Assembly (NCBI GenBank): GCA_029204225.1
Contig: CM055102.1
Location: forward strand, 49,953,260 to 50,017,259
Reading direction: 5' to 3'
Source: Diphasiastrum complanatum
Lineage: Eukaryota; Streptophyta; Lycopodiopsida; Lycopodiales; Lycopodiaceae
Length of the DNA: 64,000 nucleotides
Shown here: positions 41,754 to 52,540 of the stretch, in pieces
How the letters are laid out: the number at the start of each line of letters is the position of its first letter
Position numbering within the stretch: position 1 is the stretch's first letter
Program-made: the position numbers and the translations under genes
The notes under the pieces: generated by a model
The model's database searches: none
Told to the model about the DNA's origin: nothing
What the model saw: the letters and a program-made list of their open reading frames with translations, nothing else

Positions 41754-42576
41754 TGTGCAAAAAGTACAAAAAGGACCAAGAGTGGATCCTAATTTGATCC
41801 TCAAGAGGGATTGGTTGTCAGATTACTTGATCTATCAATCTACTTCAGATTAAGATCAATCTAGATCAATTCTAGACACAAAATCCTAACAAGAACAATC
41901 ATTAATTGAAGGTAAGTGTACTTTATAGTTTCACACGTGTGAAACACTGTCTGAGTACGGACTCCAACCTAAAAGTCAAGTACACATTGATAGAACCTCA
42001 AGACAATCAAAACAAATGTAGACAAATGGAGAGAATCACTCAAAATTGCTTCCAAAACCAAGATTGGTGCCTCACACTGATTATGGCCAAATGTGGCTCT
42101 ATATATACAATAAGTGAAAACTCGTGGTACGGAACATCCCTTTGATCCCACATGTGTGAAGGTGCTTTGTCATATGATGATTCATAATGCAAAATTGACA
42201 CTTGGAAAAAATCTTCTATTTTGAGCACTTTTGGTCCATTTTCCTTCTATATGGAGATCTACTTTGAAATCTTCTAGAAGTCAAAATTCGCCTACTTCAG
42301 CTTATTCCACACATGTGAGCTGTCCTCTACACATGGGATATGATACCTAACCAAAGGATGTGGCTCATGCAATCAATAGATTGATGCCATTTGTCATATG
42401 TCTAGAAAACTAGTTTTTGGCCTTTTTAGCCACTAGAACTTGAATTAAATCATATGTACAACCTATATGATTATGGTACATGACAATTTCACACGTGGGA
42501 CAGGCTCCACACATGTGTAATCATCCTATATACATGATTTTTGGCCTCTACCAAGCTTATTTTTGCATTTTTCACA
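41754..42576 (-). repeat. E9 5' LTR
   Basis: The 823-bp LTR is collinear with 37257-38088, with scattered substitutions and small indels. CACACGTGTG is at 41932-41941. It is followed by TAATG. Confidence 0.92.
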
Positions 42577-42879
42577 TAATGTACACAAGGTCCCTATCAT
42601 CCCTTGTCTACATCCATTCCTTCTCCCATTTCCCCCATATAATCAATCTTGAAGTTCATCTCACTTTTCCCATCCATGCTTCAAGAGCTCATTCCCACCC
42701 GATCGATCAATCTAAACTTGCTCTAGTTCTCAATTGAAGCACTTCGTGAAGTAGACAAGTCTACAACATCTGCATCATCCCAACGATGTCAATTCAGAGC
42801 TCCCGCCGAGGCATTAGGGCTCTTTTTGAACTCAAAAAGAGCTTCTTCCTTGCCTAAACTAATAGTCCTATGTGGCAAG

Positions 42880-43690
42880 TCACCTTGGGTTGATAGATTG
42901 TTAAGCAAGCATCCAATCACTCTTGTGGAACTTTTGTAGATCCATTTCTGGTTCTAAAGTACAGTACTTTCACACTACTTGCTTCCTTACATTTGAATCA
43001 AAGCAAGTTTTAGAGAAAATCTCAAGGAGTAGCATTCAAGCATTGAAGAGGGAGAAGGATCAAACTTTTTGGAGCTGATTTAGGCTGTTCTCCCTCCTAA
43101 GAGTGATTTAGGTTCAGTCCAAAGCACTTTGCATTTACTCATCATTAAGATCAATTTTTTTTGTCAAAATTGTGATCTTTGTAGCTTCTTGTGCTTAGAT
43201 AGGAGATTGTTTTGATTCTTATATAAAGGTTCAAATTGATCTTATAAGAGTGATTTAGAGTGGCATTTATGTGCAATTAGATCATCTTTTCTTAGTTTGA
43301 TTGGATCTCTATAAGCCTTGTGAAGTTTGGATCAAGGAGTCAATCTGGATCATTTTTCTACATCAAGCAAGCTAGTTTCAATTTGTATCTTTTTCAACAG
43401 AATTGAGTGAGCTCAGTATCAGATAGCATCTTGTTGAGAACTCTTTTTTTGATTATTCTTAGGTCCCTAGATAGTGAGATAGCTTATACTTGCATCCTTT
43501 CTATTGTGTATCCATTCTTAGAGATTCAATCTATTGTTTAGAGGAGGATGGCCTCCATGAATGCTTATCTTTTGGATTCTAGTGATAGGTTGAGCAAATC
43601 AAACTATTATATTTGGAAATTAAAAATGAAATCAATCCTTATAATTCAAGATTGATGGATATAGTGAGTGGGGATGAGTGAAAAGTGAAA
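42880..43690 (+). mobile_element. E10: LTR end, leader and gag start of a Copia element
   Basis: 42880-42975 matches the inner end of the E11 LTR in reverse (atccaatcactcttgtgga, ggttctaaagtacagtactttcaca). The primer-binding site expected next is missing. The leader from about 42990 resembles the E15 leader (aggctgttctccctcctaagagtgatttaggttcagtcc). The gag starts at 43548 and breaks off near 43690. Confidence 0.65.
43548..43655 (+). pseudogene. E10 gag N-terminal fragment
   Basis: MASMNAYLLDSSDRLSKSNY continues YIWKLKMKSILIIQD and stops at 43655 through an apparent one-base loss. It is closest to E15 Gag (MASINAYLLDTNERLNKTNY). Sequence beyond about 43690 is unrelated. Confidence 0.8.
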
Positions 43691-45279
43691 GATATTGATG
43701 TCGACTAATCTCGTATCGAACATGTTGCATTACCTATTAGTGTATCCGACTTATCGGCTAGACCGATCTATCAATCTGTACACCTAATAAAGTTTGTCAG
43801 ACAAGCAAGGTCTGTTGCATCAGATAAACCAAGGCAGAGAAACATACAAATGTCTCAGCATAATCCAAATGTAGTCCGACAATATCTCCTCAACAATAGA
43901 AGGCGCTAAAACGATTGACTACTAATTTAAACTACACAAGTATCCATATGCAAATTTCAAAGTATTGATTCACAACAACACAGAGCAAGGTTTAGGATGT
44001 GTAAGTCCAGATATACGTCAATGTAATGTAACAGTGATTCCACAGGTTAACATCACCATTAAGTTCAACACAATCGATTATTTGATCACACAGGCAATCA
44101 AATAACCAATGATATTTTAGACAATCTTAGCAATGAATTTACGGTTGCTCGCATACGAGAATATCAAAGCTAAGGAAGTGTCTGACCAGAGTTACAATCA
44201 CAAGCACATCTGACAAGGTGAGGCTTACCAACTGTCAGAAACAAAAGTACTCATCAAGCAGAAGGCTCATGAAAGCAGAAAGAAGAGAAAGCTTGACGAC
44301 TCAAACTCTCTCTGTGATCTCCTGAAAAACTCGCACAGAAAGTATCTAAACTCCAGTGAATACCTTGTTAGGTGTACTGTACCAGAACCACCTTCAGAGG
44401 CGTCTCCTTTTAATCTGAACATGCATTCCAAGGGTTTTTTTTGTATGTTCCTTCTAACCAGGTGCTCAGAGACGAGCTAGACAACACCCACAGTAGGATC
44501 AACCTACAACAAACTCGAGTTTTTTGTGTTTTTCAGCAACATTCAGCAGCGGTCTCAGTAGGAGGAGGGCTTGTAGGACTTGAGATTGCGACAACCTTTT
44601 TTTAGAGACCTGTACAAGGTCCGTTCAAGATCATACATCCATATTTGAATGACATTTTATAAGGTTACAGGTGTACTAGTATATAGCTTCTATGAGTTGG
44701 ATACTAATGGCATTAATGCTCTGCAAAATCCCATTCTGATTCCAAGTCAAGGAAAAATACTCACAGTATAACCTCTACTTCCCCTGCTAATTTTTCTCAT
44801 CCAGCATCTGAAGTTGCGAAGGTAGGAATGTTGTAAGCCAGGAAGAAGAGCAGTGTTTGCAATGGCTAGATAGCCACTCTAGCTCCTCGTTGTACATCTC
44901 ATTTGGGACCATCTTTCTTCCCTCACTTGCATTGGGCTTAGAGACAAGCAAGCAATCCTTCTTATGAATATTGCACCTGTCTATTGGCATGCTTCCCCCA
45001 TCGGAAGAATCTCACTCATTCTAATCGGCCATTACAGCCCACAACGGTACAACTCGGGTTTCAGCCATCGTTGGGCAAACAGATCTGTTCTGCCGCTAGG
45101 ACTACCTTTTCAACACTACCATCGTTGGACAGTCATTTTTGGGCATCATGGGCATTATTCGCACTGCCCCATCAGGGGGCAAAAAGATAAATTTTAATCA
45201 ACATTTTCAGGTGTGCAAATCATCTTCTCTACGAGATGGGTACCACAAGGAATTTTTAAGACTAAGAGTCAAAGTGCCC
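43691..45279. other. Unassigned; several coding-like but unidentified stretches
   Basis: At 43730-43910 one plus frame reads SVSDLSARPIYQSVHLIKFV, RQARSVASDKPRQ and PNVVRQYLLNNRRR, which could be a Gag fragment of an E4-like family. At 44990-44787 (minus) a frame reads CNIHKKDCLLVSKPNASEGR, then MYNEELEWLSSHCKHCSSSW. The base composition from 44450 to 45200 is richer in G+C than its surroundings. No family is recognised and no gene model can be built. Confidence 0.3.
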
Positions 45280-46450
45280 TAAAAGCCTACTCGCACAACT
45301 TTATTTTGGACAGAAAACACCTTTTTTCATTCGAAAATTAGGTGTGCGAGTTATTTTTTACGGTTTTTGATAAGTTTTAACCAACTTGACCATTTTGTAC
45401 AAATGTGTTGACCGAGATTTGACCAGACTCGCACAATTGTGCGAAACCCTTCTCAGTTCTTGCACAATCTACAAAGACCAAAGAAAAGGTCAAATTTTTC
45501 AAAACAAATAAAAAAGAGTAAGGCTAGTTTGTGTTCTGATCCAAATCTTTCACATCATTAAATTTTTCCATTAGTAGCTCTTGCATAGTACTCACACAGT
45601 ACTAGCACAAGTTATTTCTGGAATGAAAAGACCCTATGCGAGTTGCCTACGCTTTGTGCGAGTCATTTCAGAATAGTACATCAATTCTTGAACTTTAGTA
45701 CCGTTTTAGCACATTAGCAAAGGAAAACCTAGTATCATCCTAGCATCATCCTGAGTCAACTATGCGAGTACTTGCAACAAGGTGTGCGAGTTGTGCGAGT
45801 TCCCCAACCTTCAGTCAACTATGCGAGTACTTGAGGTTTGTTGTGTGAGTCATTTCGAGATGGTTTTCACCTCCTTCTGACCTGTGCGAGTCATTTTTTG
45901 AGGTGTGTGAGTCATTTTTTCAATTCTGAGTCATTACCTCTACCTTTGTCTACTGTGCGAGTCATTCCAAGTTTGTGTGAGTCATTTTGTTCCCCTGTGC
46001 AAGCATTTTCTAGTTCTTTTGGGAACCTTTCAAACTTGTGCGAGTCATTTTGTTCCCCTGTATGAGTCATTTTCTAGTTCTTTTGGGAACCTTTCAAAAC
46101 CTGTGCGAGTCATTTTGGTCCCTTGTGCGAGTCATTTTATAGTTCTTTTTGGGAACCTTTCAAACCTGTGCGAGTCATCACCAGGTCTGTGCAAGTCATC
46201 TTTTCAACCCTGTGTGAGTCATTTTGGCTTGTTTTGCGCAAGAATCCACCCTCAGCTATTGTTAGGCACTGTAGGATATTGTACTAATGGATTTTGGTTT
46301 TCCTTATGATATTCTATGAACAACTTTTCATTAAACCAACCATTCGCTTTCCATTGACTGTGCGAGTTTATAAACTCTCAAAATTTTGTTGTGCGAGTTC
46401 ATAAACCTTTTGAGTCAAGTATGCAGGTACTCACAGTCAGGTTAACTATG
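45280..46450. repeat. Minisatellite built on GTGCGAGTCATTTT
   Basis: The word gtgcgagt, usually followed by catttt, occurs more than ten times. The densest part has three tandem units of 63, 65 and 65 bp at 45974-46036, 46037-46101 and 46102-46166. Each holds two gagtcatttt half-units and the phrase tagttcttttgggaacctttcaaa. Looser copies spread to both sides. The plus-strand frames here (45838-46309, CASHF repeated) are products of the repeat, not genes. Confidence 0.85.
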
Positions 46451-46639
46451 CTTAATCCCAGCCACGGTATTTCAGCAAGTAAACCACTCGCCCAACATGA
46501 AAATCGATGTGTGGTAAGTTGATCTCCACTCTAATGAAGTGGGCAAGTACTCCCTGAGACCAAACGGTATGACATTTAAAAAAAAAACAAATTACATCAA
46601 AAATTCACCTGTATGAATACTAGGAATTTTTTCTATAAG

Positions 46640-47512
46640 TTCCTTGCTTCGCGGTCCATTTGAGTTGACGAGTCATTCCTTCTCCTCCTTTGCAAGGTTT
46701 TCTTGTTTGTCCTCCTCCACTTGTGCTCTTAGCCTCTTGTAGCATTCAGATGCATAATGCCCCTTCTTTCCACAAAAGAAGCATTTCTGCTTTGACTTGT
46801 CCTTTGTGCTTGATGCATCATCCTCTTCTTTGGCCTCCTTTGGATGCTGCTTCTTTCCACTGGTCTTCTTTTTGCCCTTGAATGAGAAATTGGCTTTCTC
46901 ATCACCATCCTACAAAGACAAGAAACTCATTCTAGATTTTGCATGGAGCATCCTACACTCTTCAGCCACTAATACACTGTGAAGTTTTTATATAGTTGGC
47001 AAAGTGTCTTGGATGGCAAAACTTTGGACCAAATTTGGAAAGTCATCTCCTAGACCATTAAGAACAATTTGTACAATTCTCCATTATGAATCTTCTCTCC
47101 AAAGGAAGCCAACTCCTATTTAGAGACTTGATTATGAGTACATAATTCTATGCACTCTCCTCACTTCTTTTCATGCTTTGCAAAATCTGATTTCTAGGCA
47201 TGAGAACCCTTGAAGTGTTACTAGATTCATAGATTTTAAAGACTCCCAAGCCTCTTCAGCACTTCTACATGATGATACTTTCCTCAAAAGATCATTGCTC
47301 ACATTCATTTTCACACAATCAAGTGCTAGCCTAGATCTCTTTCTGTATCTCACTAATTCCTGTGCACCTAGAGGTTCATCTTCATTCTCAATCATCAACT
47401 CATAAAGTTCTTGGAGCACCAAAAGTAACTCCATCCTAACCTTCCAAATAGCATAATTTGTAGAATTCAATCTCTCACTAGCTTCTAGAAGGTATGCTCC
47501 AGTAGATCCCAT
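46640..47512 (-). pseudogene. E11 gag with CCHC knuckle
   Basis: The start MGSTGAYLLEASERLNSTNY is at 47512. The open frame extends further upstream but lacks similarity there. It reads SRLALDCVKMNVSNDLLRKV and EEAWESLKSM, then frame breaks near 47190. The C-terminal part is seen in pieces: VQIVLNGLGD near 47060, and the knuckle KCFFCGKKGHYASECYKRL at about 46786-46730. Non-functional. Confidence 0.82.
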
Positions 47513-48305
47513 CTTACTAGTGACTTCTACAAACAAGAAATAGATTTGATTGAGTTGAAAATCACAAAGGTCTCCCACTTGCAGTGTTTCACTCAAATTT
47601 GATTTCTAATCCAACAAATGGACTTATATTTCAGTTCTATCACTCCCTCACAAAGCTGGAATGAAGATAAGATGAAGTGAAAACTACTTTCAAACAAATC
47701 TTGCCAAGAAATGGATTTGATTGTCTCTAGAATCTCACTAAGGTCTCTCTCTCTTGTAGTGTTTCACTCAAATTAGATTTCTAATCCAAAAAATGGACTT
47801 ATAATCTCAGTTCTAGCAGCTCTCACATAGTTGGAATGAAGATAAGATGATGTGAAATCTACTTACAATCAATTCTTGCCAATTTTGGCTATTTTTGGAC
47901 AATAACATGACTTAATATCCCTCACACTTTTTGATGTACTTTCAAGACCTGTAAATTAAGTTTAGAGGATCTGATTTCAGCCTAGATTAATTAGATCTCA
48001 TGACCCTATGTCAAATCTTATCAATAGCACTCAATCTTGGTAGCTTGTCCTAAGATTTTCACCAAAAATTACATCAAAAGCTCACAAATTGAATTTCTTT
48101 GGATCAAATGAATACCATGCATTAAATGCAGGTTCAGAGGTGCCCACACATGTGGACATTATGAATTTGGACCCCTACCAAGTTTGGGATCAAATCGCCT
48201 CACCAAAATTGAGATTCTAGCTTTCTCTCTCAATACTAGTTTTTAGCACCAAAACTTGCTAAAAATGGATTTGCATTAGATCAATGGCTTGTGATGTTCT
48301 ACTTG

Positions 48306-48317
48306 GCTCTGATACCA
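48306..48317 (-). promoter_or_regulatory. E11 primer-binding site
   Basis: GCTCTGATACCA on the plus strand, directly before TGTGAAAGTACTG. Confidence 0.9.
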
Positions 48318-49002
48318 TGTGAAAGTACTGTACTTTAGGACCATAAATGAATCTACAAAAGATCCACAAGAGTGATTTGATGCTTGCTTAACAATCTATC
48401 AAAAAACTAGTCATCAAAAAGTTGATCTAGATTGGCAATTTGACAAACAACAAGCATTGATCAACATTGAAATCCGAGCCCACACGTGTGTACTACAGGT
48501 ATTAGTATAGCCTTAAAGCTGAGAAACAAGTAGAAATCAATTTGGTTGCATTTGGATCACAAAAACTCAATGTACGTACTGGAGTAGCCTGAGATTGCCA
48601 ATGAGCTCCAAAAATATTCTATCTTCTCACTATGGGAGCTTGGAATACATACCAAATTCGACTTCCTTTGTGAAGTTAGGTGGATTTCCAGCATGTAATA
48701 AGGAAGTTAACTGAACCTTTTTGCCCTAAAATGAAACCCTAGTCTATTTCCTAGATTCATGCTTGGTAGATAGCTAGTTGGTCTATTTTTCACCTCAAAG
48801 CTAGGGTTTAGGTCCTATAAACTAGGAATCACTACCAAAATGACATAACCAACCCTAGGGGTTGACCTAACCTACACTAGAAATATATTGCCACGTGGCA
48901 TCTTGGCCTCACATGTGTGGAATCCATTTATGTACAAAATTTACATTATACTACATGGTTTTTGATCAAGCTAGATTTGCCAATTTTTGGAAATTCTTCA
49001 CA
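48318..49002 (-). repeat. E11 5' LTR
   Basis: The 685-bp LTR starts TGTGAAGAATTTCC and ends CAGTACTTTCACA on the minus strand. CACACGTGTG is at 48481-48490. The outer flank is AGCTC. Confidence 0.85.
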
Positions 49003-49640
49003 AGCTCTTGATCAACTTAGTGGAAATGACATAAGATCACATATATGTAAGCCCTTAAATTGCTTGAGTGAATTGGCACCTTAATGGATGGATCATTACT
49101 GCATTTACCAGTATGCAAAGTGATTCAAATACGCAATCCAAAATGAGTTCAAGATTGGCAAAACAAATTTCAAAAAAAGCCCATCAATTGCTTCAATGAA
49201 TTGCCGCCTTAATGAATGGATCGTTGCTGCATTCAAGATCATTGCTTCTGCCCATGGAAAGCTAATGTGTGGATTGTCGGTGGCTGCTTCATTTAAAATC
49301 ATTGCCTTGCACCATGGAATGTTGTTGTCTGGATGATTGCAACTTGCAACAACTCATGGAGGTAGATGAAAGAGTCAACATCTGTGGAAAAATGGGTGGA
49401 CTAGGCTAATCCAAAGATGCGGAGGAATCAAACCTCCACCTTCCAAAGAGTGGGCCTAGATTCCAAGGTGGAAAGTGAGGCCCATGGGGCCGTACTCTTC
49501 TACCCTCCTAACTACTTTAAAAAAAGCATTGGTTTTACATAATGCTCCCTTTCTATTTTTAACACTCGAGTTTAGAGAAATTTATTTTTGTAACAATTTG
49601 ATTGAAAGATACATGAGTGTAAGGACCAGGCCCTACCGTC
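49003..49640. other. Intergenic with short imperfect direct repeats
   Basis: A unit of about 59 bp (aagccc..aattgcttg..gaattg..gccttaatg.atggatc.tt.ctgcatt) occurs at about 49049-49107 and 49177-49235. A related tail recurs to about 49340. No gene is seen; this forms the distal upstream region of the TFIIA-like gene. Confidence 0.5.
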
Positions 49641-49660
49641 ATCGTAACGCCAAATGTCCG

Positions 49661-49757
49661 CCAATCAAGGGACCTGAGTCACCCCTAATGGCAAATGCCA
49701 TTGTGTATACAAAAGTTGTCCACTCTGTGACCAAGGCAGGTGGGTACCTATATAAAG
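49661..49757 (+). promoter_or_regulatory. Promoter of the TFIIA-like gene
   Basis: A CCAAT box is at 49661-49665 and a strong TATA box, TATATAAAG, at 49749-49757, 84 bp apart. Transcription would begin around 49780 in gcaacacacaacaag (inference). The interval is richer in G+C than surrounding transposon DNA. Confidence 0.65.
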
Positions 49758-49887
49758 CACAGACGCTTGCCCAATTGCAACACACAACAAGAAAAGAAGA
49801 CGATTGATCGCGCTCATGACGAATAGAAGGAGAGGGGGAGGGAGCAGAAAAGGGAGATATGGAGATGGATATGGAGACAGAGGGTGA

Positions 49888-50229
49888 GGGGGAGAGACAA
49901 CTCTTGAGCTTTATCGCAAGTCCTTGATTGGCAGGGGGCTGATAGCGGCCCTGGATGAGATGGTGATCAAATGCACCATTTCGCCGCTCTTGGCTATGAA
50001 AGTGCTGAAGCAATTTGACAAATCCATTACCAAAGCGCTGCGGACAAAGGTGCACTCCAAGATTAGCTTGAAGGGCCATCTTCACGCTTATAGGTACTGT
50101 GACAGCGTTTGGAACTTCGATTTGAAGAACGCTAGCTTCAAGACGGACAATGATGACGTGCAAGTAGGGAATCGTGTCGAGATTGTGGCTTGTGATGCAG
50201 CCTGTGTTGTGAAATCACAGCAGCTGTGA
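49888..50229 (+). CDS. TFIIA small (gamma) subunit-like, 5' end disrupted
   Basis: TFIIA gamma pairs with TFIIA alpha/beta and stabilises TBP on the TATA box in the nucleus. From ETTLELYRKS onward the frame aligns with the whole plant family: helical N-terminal part (ALDEMV, ISPLLAMKVLKQFDKSITKAL), then the beta part (KVHSKISLKGHLHAYRYCDS, VWNFDLKNASF, NRVEIVACDA). The stop is at 50227-50229, giving roughly the usual length of about 106 residues. There is no intron. No ATG lies in this open stretch: an in-frame TGA is at 49885-49887. ATGs at 49859 and 49872 are in another frame and would join only through a shift in the purine-rich run, and an in-phase ATG at 49816 is blocked by that TGA. It is either a retrocopy decaying at its start or a gene with an unseen first exon. 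Confidence 0.8.
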   Translation, partial: GGETTLELYRKSLIGRGLIAALDEMVIKCTISPLLAMKVLKQFDKSITKALRTKVHSKISLKGHLHAYRYCDSVWNFDLKNASFKTDNDDVQVGNRVEIVACDAACVVKSQQL

Positions 50230-50980
50230 GCGGCAACAAGTGTTTTGGGGGGAATTCATTAAGTAGGTTTGTGATTGTGTTTCGAGCAATAGAGACGACG
50301 GATTAAAGGAAGATGAATTATCGACATCTTTCAAGCAAATTTCTGAGATTCACTTTGTGGTTGCAAATGTGTATATACCTAGTTAGAGAATACGGACTTG
50401 AAACAGGCTATTATGAATCATGATATCGGCTCAAAGTTGCTTCTCGAAGTTGCTGAGTCTTTTCTCTCCTCTTGACCTAGAATGAATAGACCCTATGTGA
50501 ATGAATACTGCATGATTTTGATAATTTGTTTTTCGTTTACACATGGCATGTACTATGTTTCTGTTTTAGTTGAGCCTAGCTTGTCAGACTGGTAACGAGC
50601 TTTTTCTCAAAAATATTTTGTGCTTATGAAATCTTAAATGTGCCAGCTACATCCAGTGTTCCATCTTGAAGTTTGCCATAGGTCCACATATATCTGTGTG
50701 AACAACATCTGTTTACAATATGCCTCAAAACATGAAAAAACTCCTTTTTTCAAACTTGTTGATGACCAGATTGCAATTATTTTATATTCCACTCCATTCA
50801 TTCTTGGTTATTTCCATCGTTTGCACTAATAATTGCTAAAATTGAAAAACAATCCATATTGATTTCTTGGCTTGCTACAAAAATTGTACCATGCAACTAT
50901 GTAGCTCATTAATGCAAAATGCCAAGTTTGGCCTACATAGAACTCGAGCTACATGGTTATGTATTATCTAGTTTGATAAA
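50230..50980. other. 3' flank of the TFIIA-like gene; no other gene
   Basis: AT-rich sequence without a coding motif. No poly(A) run is seen near the stop that would prove retrotransposition. The last part (about 50900-50980) starts to resemble LTR-type sequence. Confidence 0.45.
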
Positions 50981-52066
50981 TGCAACTTGCATATAGTCTG
51001 TAAACATAGAATTAGCATGATTATGCTTGTAGAAACTCGTGGCAACTCACATGCATTAATTGTAAGTGATCCATAGTGACATGCAAGGCATGTACAAAGT
51101 TTAATGGACACATGCATGATGATTTGGACTTTTCTAGTTAGAACTAATACACTTGTAAAAAGTTGGTAGAATTTCATGCATGACAAGTGACAAATGTCAC
51201 AGACTCTAGATGTCACTTTAGATGTCATTTTGGAATGGATAGATATGGTTCTACCTTGAGCTACCTCAATCTCCATAAATATGTGTAGCTCTCCACACAA
51301 TCAATGATGAAGAGCCAAAGTTTTGTAGCTATCTCATGCCATTTTGGATCTAAACAAATATTGCTTGTTATCTCTCTAGCTCTCTCTCTCTAGCTCGTGT
51401 TGAGGCTAATGCTCATACACTGAAATCTTGTATTTTTATTCATTCTTTGATTCATTGCTATTATATTCTGTTGATTAGCATGCTAGATTGTGGATTAGCC
51501 ATTTCTTCTGAAGTAGATTTTGTTGATCAATCTAGAATCAGGTTATAGTGCCAATCACAAAGCTTAATTAAGATCAGTCACTATGCAACTTGCATATAGT
51601 TTGTAGACATAGAATTAGCATGATAATGCTTGTAGAAACTCGTGGCAACTCACATGCATTAATTGTAAGTGATCCATAGTGACATGCAAGGCATGTACAA
51701 AGTTTAATGGACACATGCATGATGATTTGGACTTTTCTAGTTAGAACTAATACACCTGTAAAAAGTTGGTAGAATTTCATGCATGACAAGTGACAAATGT
51801 CACATAGACACTAGATGTCATTTTGGAATGGATAGATATGGTTCTACCTTGAGCTACCTCAATCTCCATAAATATGTGTAGCTCTCCACACAATCAATGA
51901 TAAAGAACCAAAGTTTTGTAGCTATCTCATGCCATTTTGGATCTAAACAAATATTGCTTGTTATCTCTCTAGCTCTCTCTCTCTCTCTAACTCGTGTTGA
52001 GGCTAATGCTCATACACTGAAATCTTGTATTTTTATTCATTCTTTGATTTATTGCTATTATATTCT
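50981..52066 (+). repeat. Pair of direct repeats derived from a Copia LTR
   Basis: Copies at 50981-51469 (489 bp) and 51584-52066 (483 bp) are near-identical, separated by about 114 bp. The left copy has an extra 'ctttagatgtcact'. Their first part (gtagaaactcgtggcaactcacatgcatt, gtgacatgcaaggcatg, aatggacacatgcatg) matches the E1 3' LTR around 3360-3450. Neither copy has TG...CA ends, a primer-binding site or a purine tract, so this is a duplication of an LTR fragment rather than an LTR pair. Confidence 0.75.
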
Positions 52067-52540
52067 ATTACTGCCCTGAGAAAATGCGAAGAGAGAGAGA
52101 GAAGAAGTGCGAAGGTTGCCATTTGGAAATGCCAAGCTACCTTTAAGAAGTCATTGGAAAGCATGTCTTATAAAACACTTCCTTCAAAAAAAGTATGTAC
52201 TTGAAAAAGGATATGTCTTACAGGTTTTAGATAATACTTTGCACACATGGCTCACAATACTTGAATGGACCCAAGTGCATGCCATGGCTCGAGTAAGTGC
52301 AAATAGAAGTTACAAAGTCCTTTTAGTGCAGACTACACCATTTAGATATCACTGTAAAGAGTAAAGGTTAGGCATAGCCATATGCCAGAGATTAAGCGAC
52401 AAAAAAAACCCTCAGTGCCATAAAACATATTCAACTCATACAGCACTGAATGTGACTTATGAATAAACTATAGACAACGACAAAGGCAAAGGCTTAAGAT
52501 TTAACAGTTTAAAGGTCATAAAATTGATAAATGGCCATAA
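52067..52540. other. Unassigned sequence
   Basis: A plus frame at 52107-52364 (85 codons, FLQKKYVLEKGYVLQVLDNT) has no recognised motif and no supporting context. It borders the truncated end of E12. Confidence 0.3.

Larger units (their letters stand above)
37252..42581 (-). mobile_element. E9: non-autonomous LTR element with duplicated unknown module
   Basis: The element is 37257-42576 (5320 bp), flanked by TAATG at 37252-37256 and 42577-42581. Read leftward: 5' LTR 42576-41754, primer-binding site, leader of about 1.66 kb, remnant of a Gag start joined to degenerate knuckles, two long frames of unknown type, purine tract, 3' LTR 38088-37257. No protease, integrase, YVDD or RNase H is present. 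The LTRs differ at many positions, so it is older than E6. Confidence 0.9.
46600..49002 (-). mobile_element. E11: gag, leader and 5' LTR of a Copia element
   Basis: Read leftward: 5' LTR 49002-48318, primer-binding site, leader, Gag (47512 to about 46640). Nothing after the Gag tail remains; it abuts the minisatellite region. No target duplication can be tested. Confidence 0.85.

Noticed and set aside
45838-46309. Plus-strand frames with repeated CASHF/ESF words, resembling a repeat protein
   Set aside because: They come from the minisatellite; unit lengths of 63 and 65 bp do not keep one frame, and two overlapping frames show the same words.
49639-50163. Minus-strand 174-codon frame over the TFIIA-like gene
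   Set aside because: It is a shadow of the plus-strand coding region and purine-rich leader, with low-complexity Ser/Pro/Ile runs.
50981-52066. The two near-identical repeats as LTRs of a very short element
   Set aside because: They lack TG...CA ends, a primer-binding site, a purine tract and flanking duplications, and they match only the interior of an LTR.
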